DNA of 18,307 bases from a candidate division CSSED10-310 bacterium (GTDB lineage: Bacteria; CSSED10-310; JAFGJC01), in contig JAFGJC010000089.1 in NCBI GenBank assembly GCA_016929305.1, positions 1 to 18,307 of the forward strand, read 5' to 3'. Positions 1-8,260 of the stretch are shown one piece after another. How positions within the stretch are numbered: position 1 is the first letter of the stretch; every line of letters starts with the position of its first letter. The notes beneath the pieces were generated by a model. That model did not search any database. It saw only the letters and a list, made by a program, of their open reading frames with translations, and was not told the origin of the DNA. A program made the position numbers and the translations under genes.

Positions 1-400
1 AAATATTATCCTCAATCGCCGTGATATCTTTGACATTGAACCGTTTGGCGGTTTCCGGCATCAGCTGCATTACACCGATTGCTCCCTTTTTTGAAACTGC
101 TTTCGAATCAAACGCAGACTCAGCATGTGCAATGGCTTTTACCAATGCTGGGTCAATGCCTTCGCTAATAGCAATGCGGTCTATGTGTTTAATAATCGTT
201 TCCTTGTTATCTTTAAAGTTACTGCTGGATTTACCATTGCTCTGTTCCTGCTTCGAGGAAACACTAAAAGATCGTTTCTTGTTTGTTAAATGCACAACAC
301 CATTTTTATCACGATATGTAACCACATCAGCCCGGACAATATGAAAAGCAACGATTATCATTGCCATAGCTAAAAATATAGTCCTTGAGTTATGGTTCAT
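1..400 (-). CDS. Lytic transglycosylase (SLT family), C-terminus beyond the window
   Basis: Predicted periplasmic murein-cleaving enzyme of the Slt/MltC-like lysozyme fold. The reading frame stays open to the left edge, so about 133 residues are visible. Residues 1-23 are a signal peptide ending in VRA. A short DUF4124-like strand motif (YRDKNGVVHLTN) follows, then a polar linker. From about residue 70 the catalytic domain begins, with IDPALVKAIAHAESAF and then GAIGVMQLMPETA; the Glu of HAESAF is the expected catalytic acid and GVMQLMP is the classic SLT motif. The start ATG lies 2 nt after the lipoprotein stop, with only a weak ribosome-binding site, so translation is probably coupled. It is the last visible gene of the ubiB-led operon. 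The family call is firm. The exact class and whether the C-terminus is intact cannot be judged. Confidence 0.88.
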   Translation of the reverse strand, partial: MNHNSRTIFLAMAMIIVAFHIVRADVVTYRDKNGVVHLTNKKRSFSVSSKQEQSNGKSSSNFKDNKETIIKHIDRIAISEGIDPALVKAIAHAESAFDSKAVSKKGAIGVMQLMPETAKRFNVKDITAIEDNI

Positions 401-402
401 GA

Positions 403-981
403 TTAACGTGATACTTTGGCCACTCCACCAAACCAGGAAATACCAGTGATGGGATTTCCATGAATTCCGTTGATATCGCGCATACCCATGTTTTGAAATT
501 CGTAATAAGATGTTCCCAATCGTCTTGGTCTAAACTTCAAAAATACAACAACACCATTTCCCTGGACATACAGCTCCGGACCCAATAATGTCACGCCTAC
601 AATCAAACGGTCAGGATCCTGTGAATCCTGGTCAATGAAATAACTGACAGACCCGGCCTGTTCGAGAAAATCACCCGGTTCGTATCCGATATATTCCATG
701 ATCCAATCTCGATAAACAAGATCAAAATAGACCGTATGCACTACTCCGTTGGTTATTGAATATGCATCCACCGCCAATTTGAGGATATCCCCCGTCGATG
801 AAGCCCTTATTAAGGAAATCGTGTTTTCCGTTGGAACTTCATTATCAGAGAAAAATGCTATTGTATAAGGATCCATCACAGGATCATCACACGCCGAAAA
901 GATGAAAAAGATTCCTGTTAGCAGTATAAATAAGCATCTATGTTTTAATGTCTTTCGATTTAAACTGCTCCAATACCTCAT
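403..981 (-). CDS. Lipoprotein with a cohesin-like domain
   Basis: Predicted membrane-anchored lipoprotein of 192 residues. The N-terminus is basic, then hydrophobic, ending in a lipobox (FSAC, acylated Cys 31). Asp at +2 and +3 would favour inner-membrane retention under the enterobacterial Lol rule, which may not hold here. The rest, from about residue 50, has the beta-strand rhythm of the cohesin/CBM-like fold: a VYFDLVYRDW strand (canonical cohesins have a similar 'F.L.YD' strand), a polar insert, RLIVGVTLLG, and GNGVVVFLKFRPR near the end. I chose the ATG at 981 over the one at 987 because AGGAG at 989-993 lies 7 nt from it but only 1 nt from the other. The gene sits 30 nt after the glycosyltransferase. 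Cohesin-like domains do not all bind dockerins; the ligand is unknown. The lipoprotein call is firm, the cohesin call moderate. Confidence 0.75.
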   Translation of the reverse strand: MRYWSSLNRKTLKHRCLFILLTGIFFIFSACDDPVMDPYTIAFFSDNEVPTENTISLIRASSTGDILKLAVDAYSITNGVVHTVYFDLVYRDWIMEYIGYEPGDFLEQAGSVSYFIDQDSQDPDRLIVGVTLLGPELYVQGNGVVVFLKFRPRRLGTSYYEFQNMGMRDINGIHGNPITGISWFGGVAKVSR

Positions 982-1011
982 TTCCATTCTCCTGACGCAT
1001 AATACGTTATC

Positions 1012-2649
1012 TCACTCATTCATCGTATGCAACCTGTAGACTGTAAAATATCCTCGATGAATAAGTTCCATTTCACTTGATTTTAATGGATTGACAGAAG
1101 CATTTTGAAGAAGCTTTTCTATCATTACATCCCAATCGGCAAGATACTTCAGATTTAGTGTTCTTACATAGTCTGCCATTTGTCCTGTTTTCATTGCTTG
1201 GTAAGCATCGTAATTGACAATTCCATCAAGATTGATAATCGTTCGGTTTGAAAAATAACTGAGTTGTCCGGTCTGAAAAGAACCCACAAGAGCATCATGG
1301 GGAATGTTTTGATTAATCCATTTTGCCATTCCAGAAAAACGGTACATTCTATTTTGATAGTAATCTACGCGTGATTCCCATAATGCAAGATAGTCATACA
1401 TCGGATAATAAACATACGGAATGACGGAAATGAAGGCAGCTATGAGTGCAATTCGCACTGCTTTTCGTTGTTTTTGAAAAATTATAGAAAAAAAGAATGT
1501 AATGAAAATGCTGCAAACCATCATGGTTAAAATAATGACACTTGCCAAATAACGATGATAAAAGTCTCTTCCATATTGAAAAAAAACATAAATAACAACA
1601 AATATAAAGGAATACCATGCCGTGAATATCAGCAGGGTTAACGGAAATTTAATCTGTTTTCGTCCTCCGATACAAACTGCGATGATAAAAAAAGATGCTG
1701 CCACAACTCCCGCAATGGTGATTCTTGGAGCTGTCAGCCATGGGGATATTAGGGGATGCATTTCAATCATTGCTCGGAACATCTCCTTCAAGTTTTCCAG
1801 AAAAAAGCGAAAATCTGGTATACCGGAAGATGGTTCATTTGCCAGGAGTTTGGCAATTAGTTTTCGGGCATTTCCTGAATCATAATATAATCTTCCCGTA
1901 TGGTAGACGCTGATAATCAGCCACGGCAGATAAGCCAACACAGCTCCTGCTATTCCTATTAGCATTTTGGGGATTTCATGCGCTAGCAATTTAGGCTTTT
2001 TGATCATCAGTGTGATGAGCAGTGCTAAAATCCAAAGCATTGCGTCAATCCTGGCAAAAACAGCCAATCCGGCGATGATCCCCATCAGAAACCACTGCAA
2101 TACAGTCGGATTTATATTGTCTTCTGAAAAAAAATAGCGTTGGTAAAAAAATAAAAGCAACAGATTGAAAAAAACTGAGAGGGTTGTTTCCAAACCATTT
2201 AACTGCATGATAGCTCCAGGAGCTGCAGCCCAAAAGAATAGAAAAGCAATCCCTGAGTAAGGGCCAGCAGCCTTTCGGCAAATGCCATAAGCCAACAGCA
2301 TAGAGAGGACTGATACCACAGCTAAAATACATAAATAAATATGTACCGGAAGATGTTTATCCTTCGGGAAAAATCTATAGATTGATGCCGCCAGAAACAT
2401 AGTCAACGGCTGCACACCGGTAGTCTGATGGATGCCATCGTGTGTTAATCCCTTGCCCAATGCAAAATTACGGGCAATATTCAGCGTATAGAATGAATCT
2501 TCCAGCAACACTGTTCCGGCTTTGTATTGCATTAGATGCATATTTGCTAAGTACTCCACCGGTAAAACGGCAATTCGGATTCTTATCGCCAAAGAAAAGA
2601 TAAGAACAATAGCCACAATCTCCCATTCTAAGCGTTTTATGGCATTCAA
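1012..2649 (-). CDS. Polytopic GT39-like (PMT/ArnT-type) glycosyltransferase
   Basis: Predicted integral membrane transferase of the GT-C fold, which uses polyprenyl-phosphate sugars in the periplasm. The 545-residue protein has roughly ten to twelve hydrophobic segments. After the first segment a periplasmic loop carries Glu50-Asp51 in LLEDSFYTLNIARNFA, the position of the catalytic acidic residue in GT39-type proteins, followed by GKGLTHDG and TGVQPL. A second family-like motif, NGLETTL, lies near residue 150. A soluble C-terminal stretch of about 120 residues (from the WINQNIP region) resembles the periplasmic end of such enzymes. The start appears to be TTG at 2649, three bases past the upstream TAA and in the same frame as it. 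No in-frame ATG occurs before residue 37. The acceptor (protein, lipid A or glycan) is unknown. Second in the ubiB-led operon. Confidence 0.78.
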   Translation of the reverse strand: MNAIKRLEWEIVAIVLIFSLAIRIRIAVLPVEYLANMHLMQYKAGTVLLEDSFYTLNIARNFALGKGLTHDGIHQTTGVQPLTMFLAASIYRFFPKDKHLPVHIYLCILAVVSVLSMLLAYGICRKAAGPYSGIAFLFFWAAAPGAIMQLNGLETTLSVFFNLLLLFFYQRYFFSEDNINPTVLQWFLMGIIAGLAVFARIDAMLWILALLITLMIKKPKLLAHEIPKMLIGIAGAVLAYLPWLIISVYHTGRLYYDSGNARKLIAKLLANEPSSGIPDFRFFLENLKEMFRAMIEMHPLISPWLTAPRITIAGVVAASFFIIAVCIGGRKQIKFPLTLLIFTAWYSFIFVVIYVFFQYGRDFYHRYLASVIILTMMVCSIFITFFFSIIFQKQRKAVRIALIAAFISVIPYVYYPMYDYLALWESRVDYYQNRMYRFSGMAKWINQNIPHDALVGSFQTGQLSYFSNRTIINLDGIVNYDAYQAMKTGQMADYVRTLNLKYLADWDVMIEKLLQNASVNPLKSSEMELIHRGYFTVYRLHTMNE

Positions 2650-2652
2650 AAT

Positions 2653-4344
2653 TTAAAACCTGTTGGATCGAAAAATAGAAATTACGAAGAGTACGATTGC
2701 AAAGCCTGCTATAAACAATCCTGCTGTTCCCAAAGCCGAATATCCGAAGATCAATGGGCCGTCGGATTTTGTTATAATAATCGCGGAACCTATGACCAAA
2801 GAAGCAATGATCAATCCTCCTGCAATACGGTTCCCTACCTTTTCCATTTCGCGATAAAGTGTTTGTAAATTCTCGTGTGAAAATTCAAAGCGCAGCTTCC
2901 CGGTTAAAATTTTCTTCAAAATACCGTTCAGTTGATTCGGAAAATCTCGAGTTAATCGTTTTAAATCCCAGAGTAATACCAACCCATCTTTCGCTAGCTT
3001 TCTTGGATCCGATCTGTGTCTAAGAATTTCTTTTATGATTGGTTTTCCGATCTCGAAAACATCAATGGTCGGGTCGAGTTGCCGTCCGATACCTTCAGCA
3101 ACGACAACAGCCCTGGACAGCATTAAAAAATCTGTCGGCACTTTGACTTTGTATTGACGAATTACATAGATGAGTTTGCAGAAAATTTCTGATAAACCGA
3201 TTCTTCCAAGCGGCAGTCCATAGTAAGTTTCAACAAGGGTACGCAACTCAAGTCTTACTGCCCGAATATCTTCTTCTCGAAATGTAAAATCAAGATCTCG
3301 AAGTGATCTGATCATTTTTTTATAATCATGATCCATGATTCCAATAATTAGTTCAGAAACACTTTCTTCTGAATTGGGATCAAGTCTGCCAACCATGCCG
3401 AAATCCAGCAATGCTATTCGTCCATCCTTTAACACTAAGATGTTGCCGGGGTGAGGATCGGCATGAAAAAATCCATGCTCCAAAATTTCCCGAAGGAATA
3501 TTCGCATCCCCTTTCTCGCTATTTGAGATGGATCTAAACCAATTTCACGGATTTCTTCGATTCTATCAATTGCAATACCGTGAATATATTCTTGGGTAAT
3601 AATCCGTTTTCGAGTCAAGTCCCAAAAAATTCTCGGAATAACAACCTCCGGATCATCTTCGAAATTATTCCGAACATGCTCCGTATTGATGGCTTCGATC
3701 GTAAAATCCATCTCACTCAGTATTGTTTTTTCGAATTGATGGACTAGTCCTTTGGGATCGAATTGTTCCAGATCTGAAAAATGTTTCACCAATAAACCGG
3801 CCAAATCTTCTAAAATGCAGAGATCATTGCGAACGGTTCTCTCAATATTCGGTCTCATCACCTTTACAATGACTTCTTCTCCACTTTTCAAAACGGCGGA
3901 ATGTACCTGTGCGATAGACGCAGCTCCTATCGGCGTCTCGTTAAAAGTCGTGAATGTTTCCTCAAATGAACATTTCAATTCATGAACAATTTGCTGTTTT
4001 ATAACGTGAAAGGGAATTGGAGCGACATTTTCGCGTAGATGTTTCAACTCTTCCACGATTTCAAGAGGGATCAAATCCGGTCTTGAACTTAATACTTGTC
4101 CGAATTTGATAAATGTGGGGCCAAGTTCCTCAAGAACGGCCCTTATACGTCGAGCAAGTGTTGTATTAGTAAAAACACCGGGATCATCAGGGCGCAATGT
4201 CGATGCTTGTTTGCCCAATGGAAGGAAACGATGTAATCCGAGTCGGCGTACGAGATGTCCAAACCCGTGTTTCATCAGAACGTTCAATATCGTCTGCATC
4301 CGCTGAAAGTTTCTATAGGTTCTATTCAAACGCCAGATTCCCAT
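2653..4344 (-). CDS. ubiB: ABC1/AarF/UbiB-family atypical kinase
   Basis: Member of the UbiB/ADCK family, membrane-linked ATPase/kinase-like proteins needed for ubiquinone or other prenyl-lipid metabolism. The 563-residue protein has the family hallmarks in order: the KxGQ motif (K80-Q83, in FIKFGQVLSSRPDLIP), the alanine-rich nucleotide loop GAAS (140-143) in place of a glycine-rich loop, the ATP-binding Lys161 (VIVKVMRP), HADPHPGN (294-301) with the catalytic-loop Asp and Asn, and DFG (314-316). Two C-terminal hydrophobic helices fit membrane anchoring. I chose the ATG at 4344 rather than 4362 because GAGGAG (4351-4356) lies 6 nt upstream of it and nothing precedes the other. It is the first gene of a four-gene minus-strand operon behind a strong promoter. 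No quinone-biosynthesis gene is visible nearby, so the exact lipid is inference. Confidence 0.9.
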   Translation of the reverse strand: MGIWRLNRTYRNFQRMQTILNVLMKHGFGHLVRRLGLHRFLPLGKQASTLRPDDPGVFTNTTLARRIRAVLEELGPTFIKFGQVLSSRPDLIPLEIVEELKHLRENVAPIPFHVIKQQIVHELKCSFEETFTTFNETPIGAASIAQVHSAVLKSGEEVIVKVMRPNIERTVRNDLCILEDLAGLLVKHFSDLEQFDPKGLVHQFEKTILSEMDFTIEAINTEHVRNNFEDDPEVVIPRIFWDLTRKRIITQEYIHGIAIDRIEEIREIGLDPSQIARKGMRIFLREILEHGFFHADPHPGNILVLKDGRIALLDFGMVGRLDPNSEESVSELIIGIMDHDYKKMIRSLRDLDFTFREEDIRAVRLELRTLVETYYGLPLGRIGLSEIFCKLIYVIRQYKVKVPTDFLMLSRAVVVAEGIGRQLDPTIDVFEIGKPIIKEILRHRSDPRKLAKDGLVLLWDLKRLTRDFPNQLNGILKKILTGKLRFEFSHENLQTLYREMEKVGNRIAGGLIIASLVIGSAIIITKSDGPLIFGYSALGTAGLFIAGFAIVLFVISIFRSNRF

Positions 4345-4376
4345 TTTTTTCTCCTCAGGCATATAACCGAATGATA

Positions 4377-4406
4377 ATTATAATATTTCACTGCAAGTAT
4401 CGTCAA
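4377..4406 (-). promoter_or_regulatory. Sigma70-type promoter for the ubiB-led operon
   Basis: On the minus strand TTGACG (4401-4406) and a perfect TATAAT (4377-4382) are separated by 18 nt. This predicts a transcript start near 4370 and a leader of about 26 nt before the ATG at 4344, with its GAGGAG ribosome-binding site. It is the best promoter match in the window and lies in the short divergent gap between the two leftmost operons. Confidence 0.75.
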
Positions 4407-4429
4407 AGCGATGTAGCTTCCTTTGACTT

Positions 4430-4457
4430 TTGTTTTATGTTAGGGTTCGAGCATAAT
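4430..4457 (+). promoter_or_regulatory. Possible promoter for the nnr-purC operon
   Basis: TTGTTT (4430-4435) and CATAAT (4452-4457) are 16 nt apart, ahead of the AGGAAAGG ribosome-binding site at 4491-4498. A better -35 (TTGACT, 4423-4428) has no -10 at proper spacing. Some promoter must lie in this divergent gap, but this exact assignment is weak. Confidence 0.3.
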
Positions 4458-4502
4458 GCATCATGATTAACTCAATCTTCATCAACTCACAGGAAAGGAT
4501 GC

Positions 4503-6119
4503 ATGATGAGAGGAAAACCTATCGTTACCGGAGAACAGATGAAAGAATTGGATCGAAAAACGATTCAGGAAATTGGCATCCCCGGTGTCGTATTAATGGA
4601 AAATGCCGGCCGTGAGACCGTTCGAGCCATTAACACATTTTTTGAATTGCCGGAAGATGCATCAGTCACGGTTGTTGCGGGTAAAGGTAATAACGGTGGA
4701 GATGGATTTGTTGTTGCCAGGCATCTCTCAAATCAAAATTTCAATGTGGTCGTCGTGCTCCTTGGCAGACAATCCGAATTGAAAGGTGATGCAAAGATCA
4801 ATGCAGAAATTGCAGTTAAAATGGGCATACCAGTATATGAGCTTTTGGATGACGGGGATCTTGCCGTCCTGGAAGTTGAACTGGAAAACGCCGATCTGAT
4901 CGTCGACAGTATTTTTGGAACTGGTTTAACAAAGCCCCCTTCCGGTATATATGCATCAGCGATCAATGCAATCAATACAGTTCAGGCATTGACTGTATCT
5001 GTCGATATACCTTCAGGAATCTTTGCCGACGCATCGGTTGTCGACGGACCCGCTGTCTACGCTGATTTAACGGTCACATTCGGCTTGCCCAAACCATCCC
5101 TTCTTCTGTATCCAGCAGCTGGCCATACGGGCCAGCTAGTCGTTGCTGATATTTCCATCCCTCCTGATGTGATACACGATATTGAACCCGCTGGCAGGAT
5201 TCTTAGCCCATGTGATTTTCATAACATTCTTAGAACAAGACCCCCCAACTCGCATAAAGGAATGTATGGTCATCTGCTGATTGTTGCCGGTTCTCCCGGG
5301 AAAACGGGAGCGGCGGCATTGGCTGCTGAAGCTGCATTGCGAGCTGGAACCGGACTCGTAACCGTCGCAATCCCCGAGTCACTGAATTCAATTCTCGAAG
5401 TAAAACTGACTGAAGCGATGACGCTTCCCGTAAAAGGTATCGATGGTAATATCTTTGGAATGGAGAGTTTTGACGTAATCGTTGAATCGGCAAAATCTAA
5501 AACCGCACTCTTGATCGGTCCGGGAATTGGTTTGCATTCTGAAACACAGAAATTTATGCGCACTTTGCTGAAAACCGTAAGGATCCCTATCATTATTGAT
5601 GCCGACGGCCTTACACTTATGGCAGAACAGGAACCTCCATGGAGTGATGGGGAGCAATCTATTATTCTCACACCACATCCGGGCGAGATGTCTCGATTAA
5701 CTGGCATAAACATTCCTCAAATGCTCTCAGATCAAATCAGCGTTCTTAAACAATTTACGCAAAGAATACCTTCTCATGTAATTTTGAAAACAGCCAGAAC
5801 GATTATTATGAATCAGGACGGTTCGTGGTTATTGAATATTACCGGAAATCCCGGGCTTGCATCAGGTGGCACTGGCGATGTACTCGCAGGACTTGTCTCT
5901 GGATTCGTAGCCCAGAAATTTGCTGTCGAAGAGGCTGTTGCAGCAGCTGTTTTCCTGCACGGTTTAGCAGCAGACATAGCTATTAAGGATATCGGTGTGG
6001 ATGCGTTACTGGCTTCCGATCTGCTTTCATACTTAAATGATGCCAGACAATTTGCTTTGGAAAATCCAGAAGTATTCGACGGAGCACTCGTGCCCCCGCT
6101 GCAACCCTTATCTGAATAA
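4503..6119 (+). CDS. nnr: Bifunctional NAD(P)H-hydrate epimerase / dehydratase
   Basis: Cytoplasmic metabolite-repair enzyme: the N-terminal half epimerises R- to S-NAD(P)HX and the C-terminal half dehydrates S-NAD(P)HX back to NAD(P)H using ADP or ATP. The 538-residue length matches the fused bacterial YjeF form. The YjeF_N domain (about residues 8-225) shows MKELDRKTI, GVVLMENAG, AGKGNNGGDGFVVARHL (59-75) and VSVDIPSG. The ribokinase-like dehydratase domain (about 240-525) shows NSHKGMYGHLLIVAGS, LTPHPGEMSRL and the catalytic-loop signature GNPGLASGGTGDVLAG near residue 446. Two adjacent ATGs (4503, 4506) follow AGGAAAGG; the second has the more usual spacing of 7 nt. It is first in a tight plus-strand operon, 15 nt before purC. 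Both domains look intact. Confidence 0.96.
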   Translation: MMRGKPIVTGEQMKELDRKTIQEIGIPGVVLMENAGRETVRAINTFFELPEDASVTVVAGKGNNGGDGFVVARHLSNQNFNVVVVLLGRQSELKGDAKINAEIAVKMGIPVYELLDDGDLAVLEVELENADLIVDSIFGTGLTKPPSGIYASAINAINTVQALTVSVDIPSGIFADASVVDGPAVYADLTVTFGLPKPSLLLYPAAGHTGQLVVADISIPPDVIHDIEPAGRILSPCDFHNILRTRPPNSHKGMYGHLLIVAGSPGKTGAAALAAEAALRAGTGLVTVAIPESLNSILEVKLTEAMTLPVKGIDGNIFGMESFDVIVESAKSKTALLIGPGIGLHSETQKFMRTLLKTVRIPIIIDADGLTLMAEQEPPWSDGEQSIILTPHPGEMSRLTGINIPQMLSDQISVLKQFTQRIPSHVILKTARTIIMNQDGSWLLNITGNPGLASGGTGDVLAGLVSGFVAQKFAVEEAVAAAVFLHGLAADIAIKDIGVDALLASDLLSYLNDARQFALENPEVFDGALVPPLQPLSE

Positions 6120-6134
6120 TCAAGGAGTTTCCCT

Positions 6135-7040
6135 ATGAACTCGCCTAATAATGAATTTTATATACCCGGCATTTCTTTGTTAAAAACCGGAAAAGTAAGA
6201 TCTTTGTTCGAATTAGATAATCAAAGTTACCTGATTGTTACTTCTGATCGAATATCAGCATTTGATGTTGTACTGCCGACACCAATACCCGAAAAGGGAA
6301 TAATCCTAACCCAAATTTCCAATTTCTGGTTCAACTTTTTTTCCTCCAAAATCAAGAATCACCTGATTCACTCTGAATTCAAAAATTTTCCTCAATATCT
6401 GCAAAATTTTAAAAATCAACTCTCAGGAAGAAGTATTATCGTCAGAAAACTGAAAATGTTACCTTTTGAATTTATTGTACGTGGATATATTACCGGATCG
6501 TTATGGAAACAATATCGCGCGGGAGGGATATTTCCTGAGTTTAATTTGCCCCCCAATCTAAAGGAATCACAAAAGTTGCCTTCTCCAATTTTTACGCCTA
6601 CAACAAAAGCTGAATCAGGCCATGATATCTCAATCACAAAACAGGATCTAATGAATGCTATTGGGAAAGAACTTTCAGGAAAAGTGGAATCGCTATCATT
6701 GGATTTATACAATGAAGCATCAAATTATGCCCAATCAAGAGGAATAATTATTGCCGACACGAAATTCGAATTTGGATTATCGAACGGTGAATTAGTGATT
6801 GCTGATGAGGTCTTATCTCCGGATTCATCTCGATTTTGGCCGAGTGAGAGTTACAAACCCGGATATCCGCAGCAAAGCTTTGACAAGCAGTTCGTTCGGG
6901 ATTATCTTGGAACTTTGAATTGGGATAAAACTCCTCCCGGACCGGAGCTGCCATCTGAGGTTGTCAAAGCGACAAAACACAAGTACGAAGAATCATTTCG
7001 CAGGATCACGGGAGAGGTTTTCAAAGCAGAACGCTATTAG
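6135..7040 (+). CDS. purC: SAICAR synthetase
   Basis: Phosphoribosylaminoimidazole-succinocarboxamide synthase, which joins aspartate to CAIR with ATP in de novo purine synthesis in the cytoplasm. The 301-residue length fits the longer, yeast Ade1-like subfamily rather than the roughly 240-residue E. coli type. Visible motifs are TGKVRSLFEL (18-27), TSDRISAFDVVLPTPIPEKG (about 36-55), LPFEFIVRGYITGSLWKQY, PTTKAESGHD, DTKFEFG and IADEVLSPDSSRFW. The usual Asp of the GKVRD motif is Ser here; whether that matters is unknown. AGGAG lies 8 nt before the ATG, and the gene starts 15 nt after nnr and ends 15 nt before the dockerin protein. No other purine gene is in the window. Confidence 0.96.
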   Translation: MNSPNNEFYIPGISLLKTGKVRSLFELDNQSYLIVTSDRISAFDVVLPTPIPEKGIILTQISNFWFNFFSSKIKNHLIHSEFKNFPQYLQNFKNQLSGRSIIVRKLKMLPFEFIVRGYITGSLWKQYRAGGIFPEFNLPPNLKESQKLPSPIFTPTTKAESGHDISITKQDLMNAIGKELSGKVESLSLDLYNEASNYAQSRGIIIADTKFEFGLSNGELVIADEVLSPDSSRFWPSESYKPGYPQQSFDKQFVRDYLGTLNWDKTPPGPELPSEVVKATKHKYEESFRRITGEVFKAERY

Positions 7041-7055
7041 GATAAGGCTGTAGCA

Positions 7056-8243
7056 ATGAAAAGAGTTATCTATTGCTTTTGGATCGTTTTAATCACCTTT
7101 CCTGTAATGGCTATGCCTTTTCGATGGCGACCATTAACAAGTCAGCCTGAAGATCACATCATTGCGGTGCGGGTTGACCAGAATTCTTTGGGTACGTTAA
7201 TGGCACTTTCAATGATGGGCAAATTATATCGGTCAGAAGACTGGGGTAGTTCCTGGGTGCCCATCCAAATGCCGAACGAAAGATATGGTGTTCGATATAT
7301 AACAGCACATCCAGTGTTTAAGAATACTTGGATTGCTTCGACATCCAACGATATGAGTGAAGGATCCATTTTTTGGTTATCGGAAGATAAAGGTAACTCG
7401 TGGAACTTCCTGTCAGAGTATCCCAAAGAGACTAAATATCTGATTGTTTCACATCACATCCCGGATCTTTTTCTTTTAGTGTGTAAAAACGCTAACCATA
7501 CTGATGACTCGCTATTGCGCTCTGTAGACGGAGGTCTTTCATGGATATCTCTTTTCGATGCTCCAGAATCTGATACTCCACCTTTTTGGCATCCAACAAC
7601 ACCGTGGCAAGTCTACTGGTCAACCTATCAGTCAAAAACATATGGAGATACATGGGAAAACACCTCGTCAAAACTATTGGTAGGTGGAGGTTTTACAATA
7701 CCGCCTCCTCTCTTTGCTGCAGACAAAACAGGTCTTTATTACAGCCTTGATGATTTTAAATCCTGGTGGCCCTTGTTAAACACGCCTTCGAATTTCCTAT
7801 GCGTCAATAAAAACTATCCCGGCCAGCTTCTAACAGGTATCATCAACCCGCAGGGGAATGGAGAAGGGTCACTTTATTACTCAAATAATAATGGCAACTC
7901 TTTTGCTTCATGGTCTGAGGGCATGCCTGACTATTTCAGTGATGTCGCCATTGCCGCCGATTGGTTATTCTTCGCTTGTAGAAACGGGATTATATATACC
8001 TACGATGAAAGACCGGCAGATTTGGATGGATCAGAGCGAATTGATGGTGGCGATCTGGCTATTTTATCATCTGCCTTTGGAGCACAGCTGGGAGATGAGA
8101 ATTACGAATCGGATCTTGATTTAAATTTAGACGGGTCTATCGATGGTAATGATTTAACCATATTATCTCAGCTTTGGGGACATCGGTTGAGTTATGAAGC
8201 AACAGAACCCCCGGGCGATTTTCCTTCCAACCTATCTCACTGA
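7056..8243 (+). CDS. Secreted Asp-box (BNR) repeat protein with type I dockerin
   Basis: Predicted exported protein of 395 residues. Residues 1-19 form a signal peptide (cleavage near VMA). Residues about 24-320 look like a beta-propeller with Asp-box turns S-x-D-x-G-x-x-W at 60-67, 109-116 and 156-163, and a degenerate one near 276-283. This is the sialidase/VPS10-like fold, but nothing shows a sialidase active site. Residues about 321-376 are a dockerin: two 12-residue calcium loops (DLDGSERIDGGD and DLNLDGSIDGND), each followed by a LAILSSAFG or LTILSQLWG helix, 21-24 residues apart as in type I dockerins. The first loop has Ser where the fifth-position Asp is normal. The protein would dock onto a cohesin at the cell surface or outside. 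The only cohesin-like protein visible is the lipoprotein at 403-981. Binding function of the propeller is unknown. Confidence 0.85.
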   Translation: MKRVIYCFWIVLITFPVMAMPFRWRPLTSQPEDHIIAVRVDQNSLGTLMALSMMGKLYRSEDWGSSWVPIQMPNERYGVRYITAHPVFKNTWIASTSNDMSEGSIFWLSEDKGNSWNFLSEYPKETKYLIVSHHIPDLFLLVCKNANHTDDSLLRSVDGGLSWISLFDAPESDTPPFWHPTTPWQVYWSTYQSKTYGDTWENTSSKLLVGGGFTIPPPLFAADKTGLYYSLDDFKSWWPLLNTPSNFLCVNKNYPGQLLTGIINPQGNGEGSLYYSNNNGNSFASWSEGMPDYFSDVAIAADWLFFACRNGIIYTYDERPADLDGSERIDGGDLAILSSAFGAQLGDENYESDLDLNLDGSIDGNDLTILSQLWGHRLSYEATEPPGDFPSNLSH

Positions 8244-8260
8244 AGACGTAACAGGTTTCA

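Noticed and set aside
21..344. Plus-strand open frame of 107 codons at the left edge
   Set aside because: It is antisense to the lytic transglycosylase, whose minus-strand frame has a signal peptide and SLT motifs. The plus-strand product resembles nothing.
5270..5713. Minus-strand open frame of 147 codons inside nnr
   Set aside because: It is antisense to the well-supported dehydratase domain of nnr and has no motif or ribosome-binding site.
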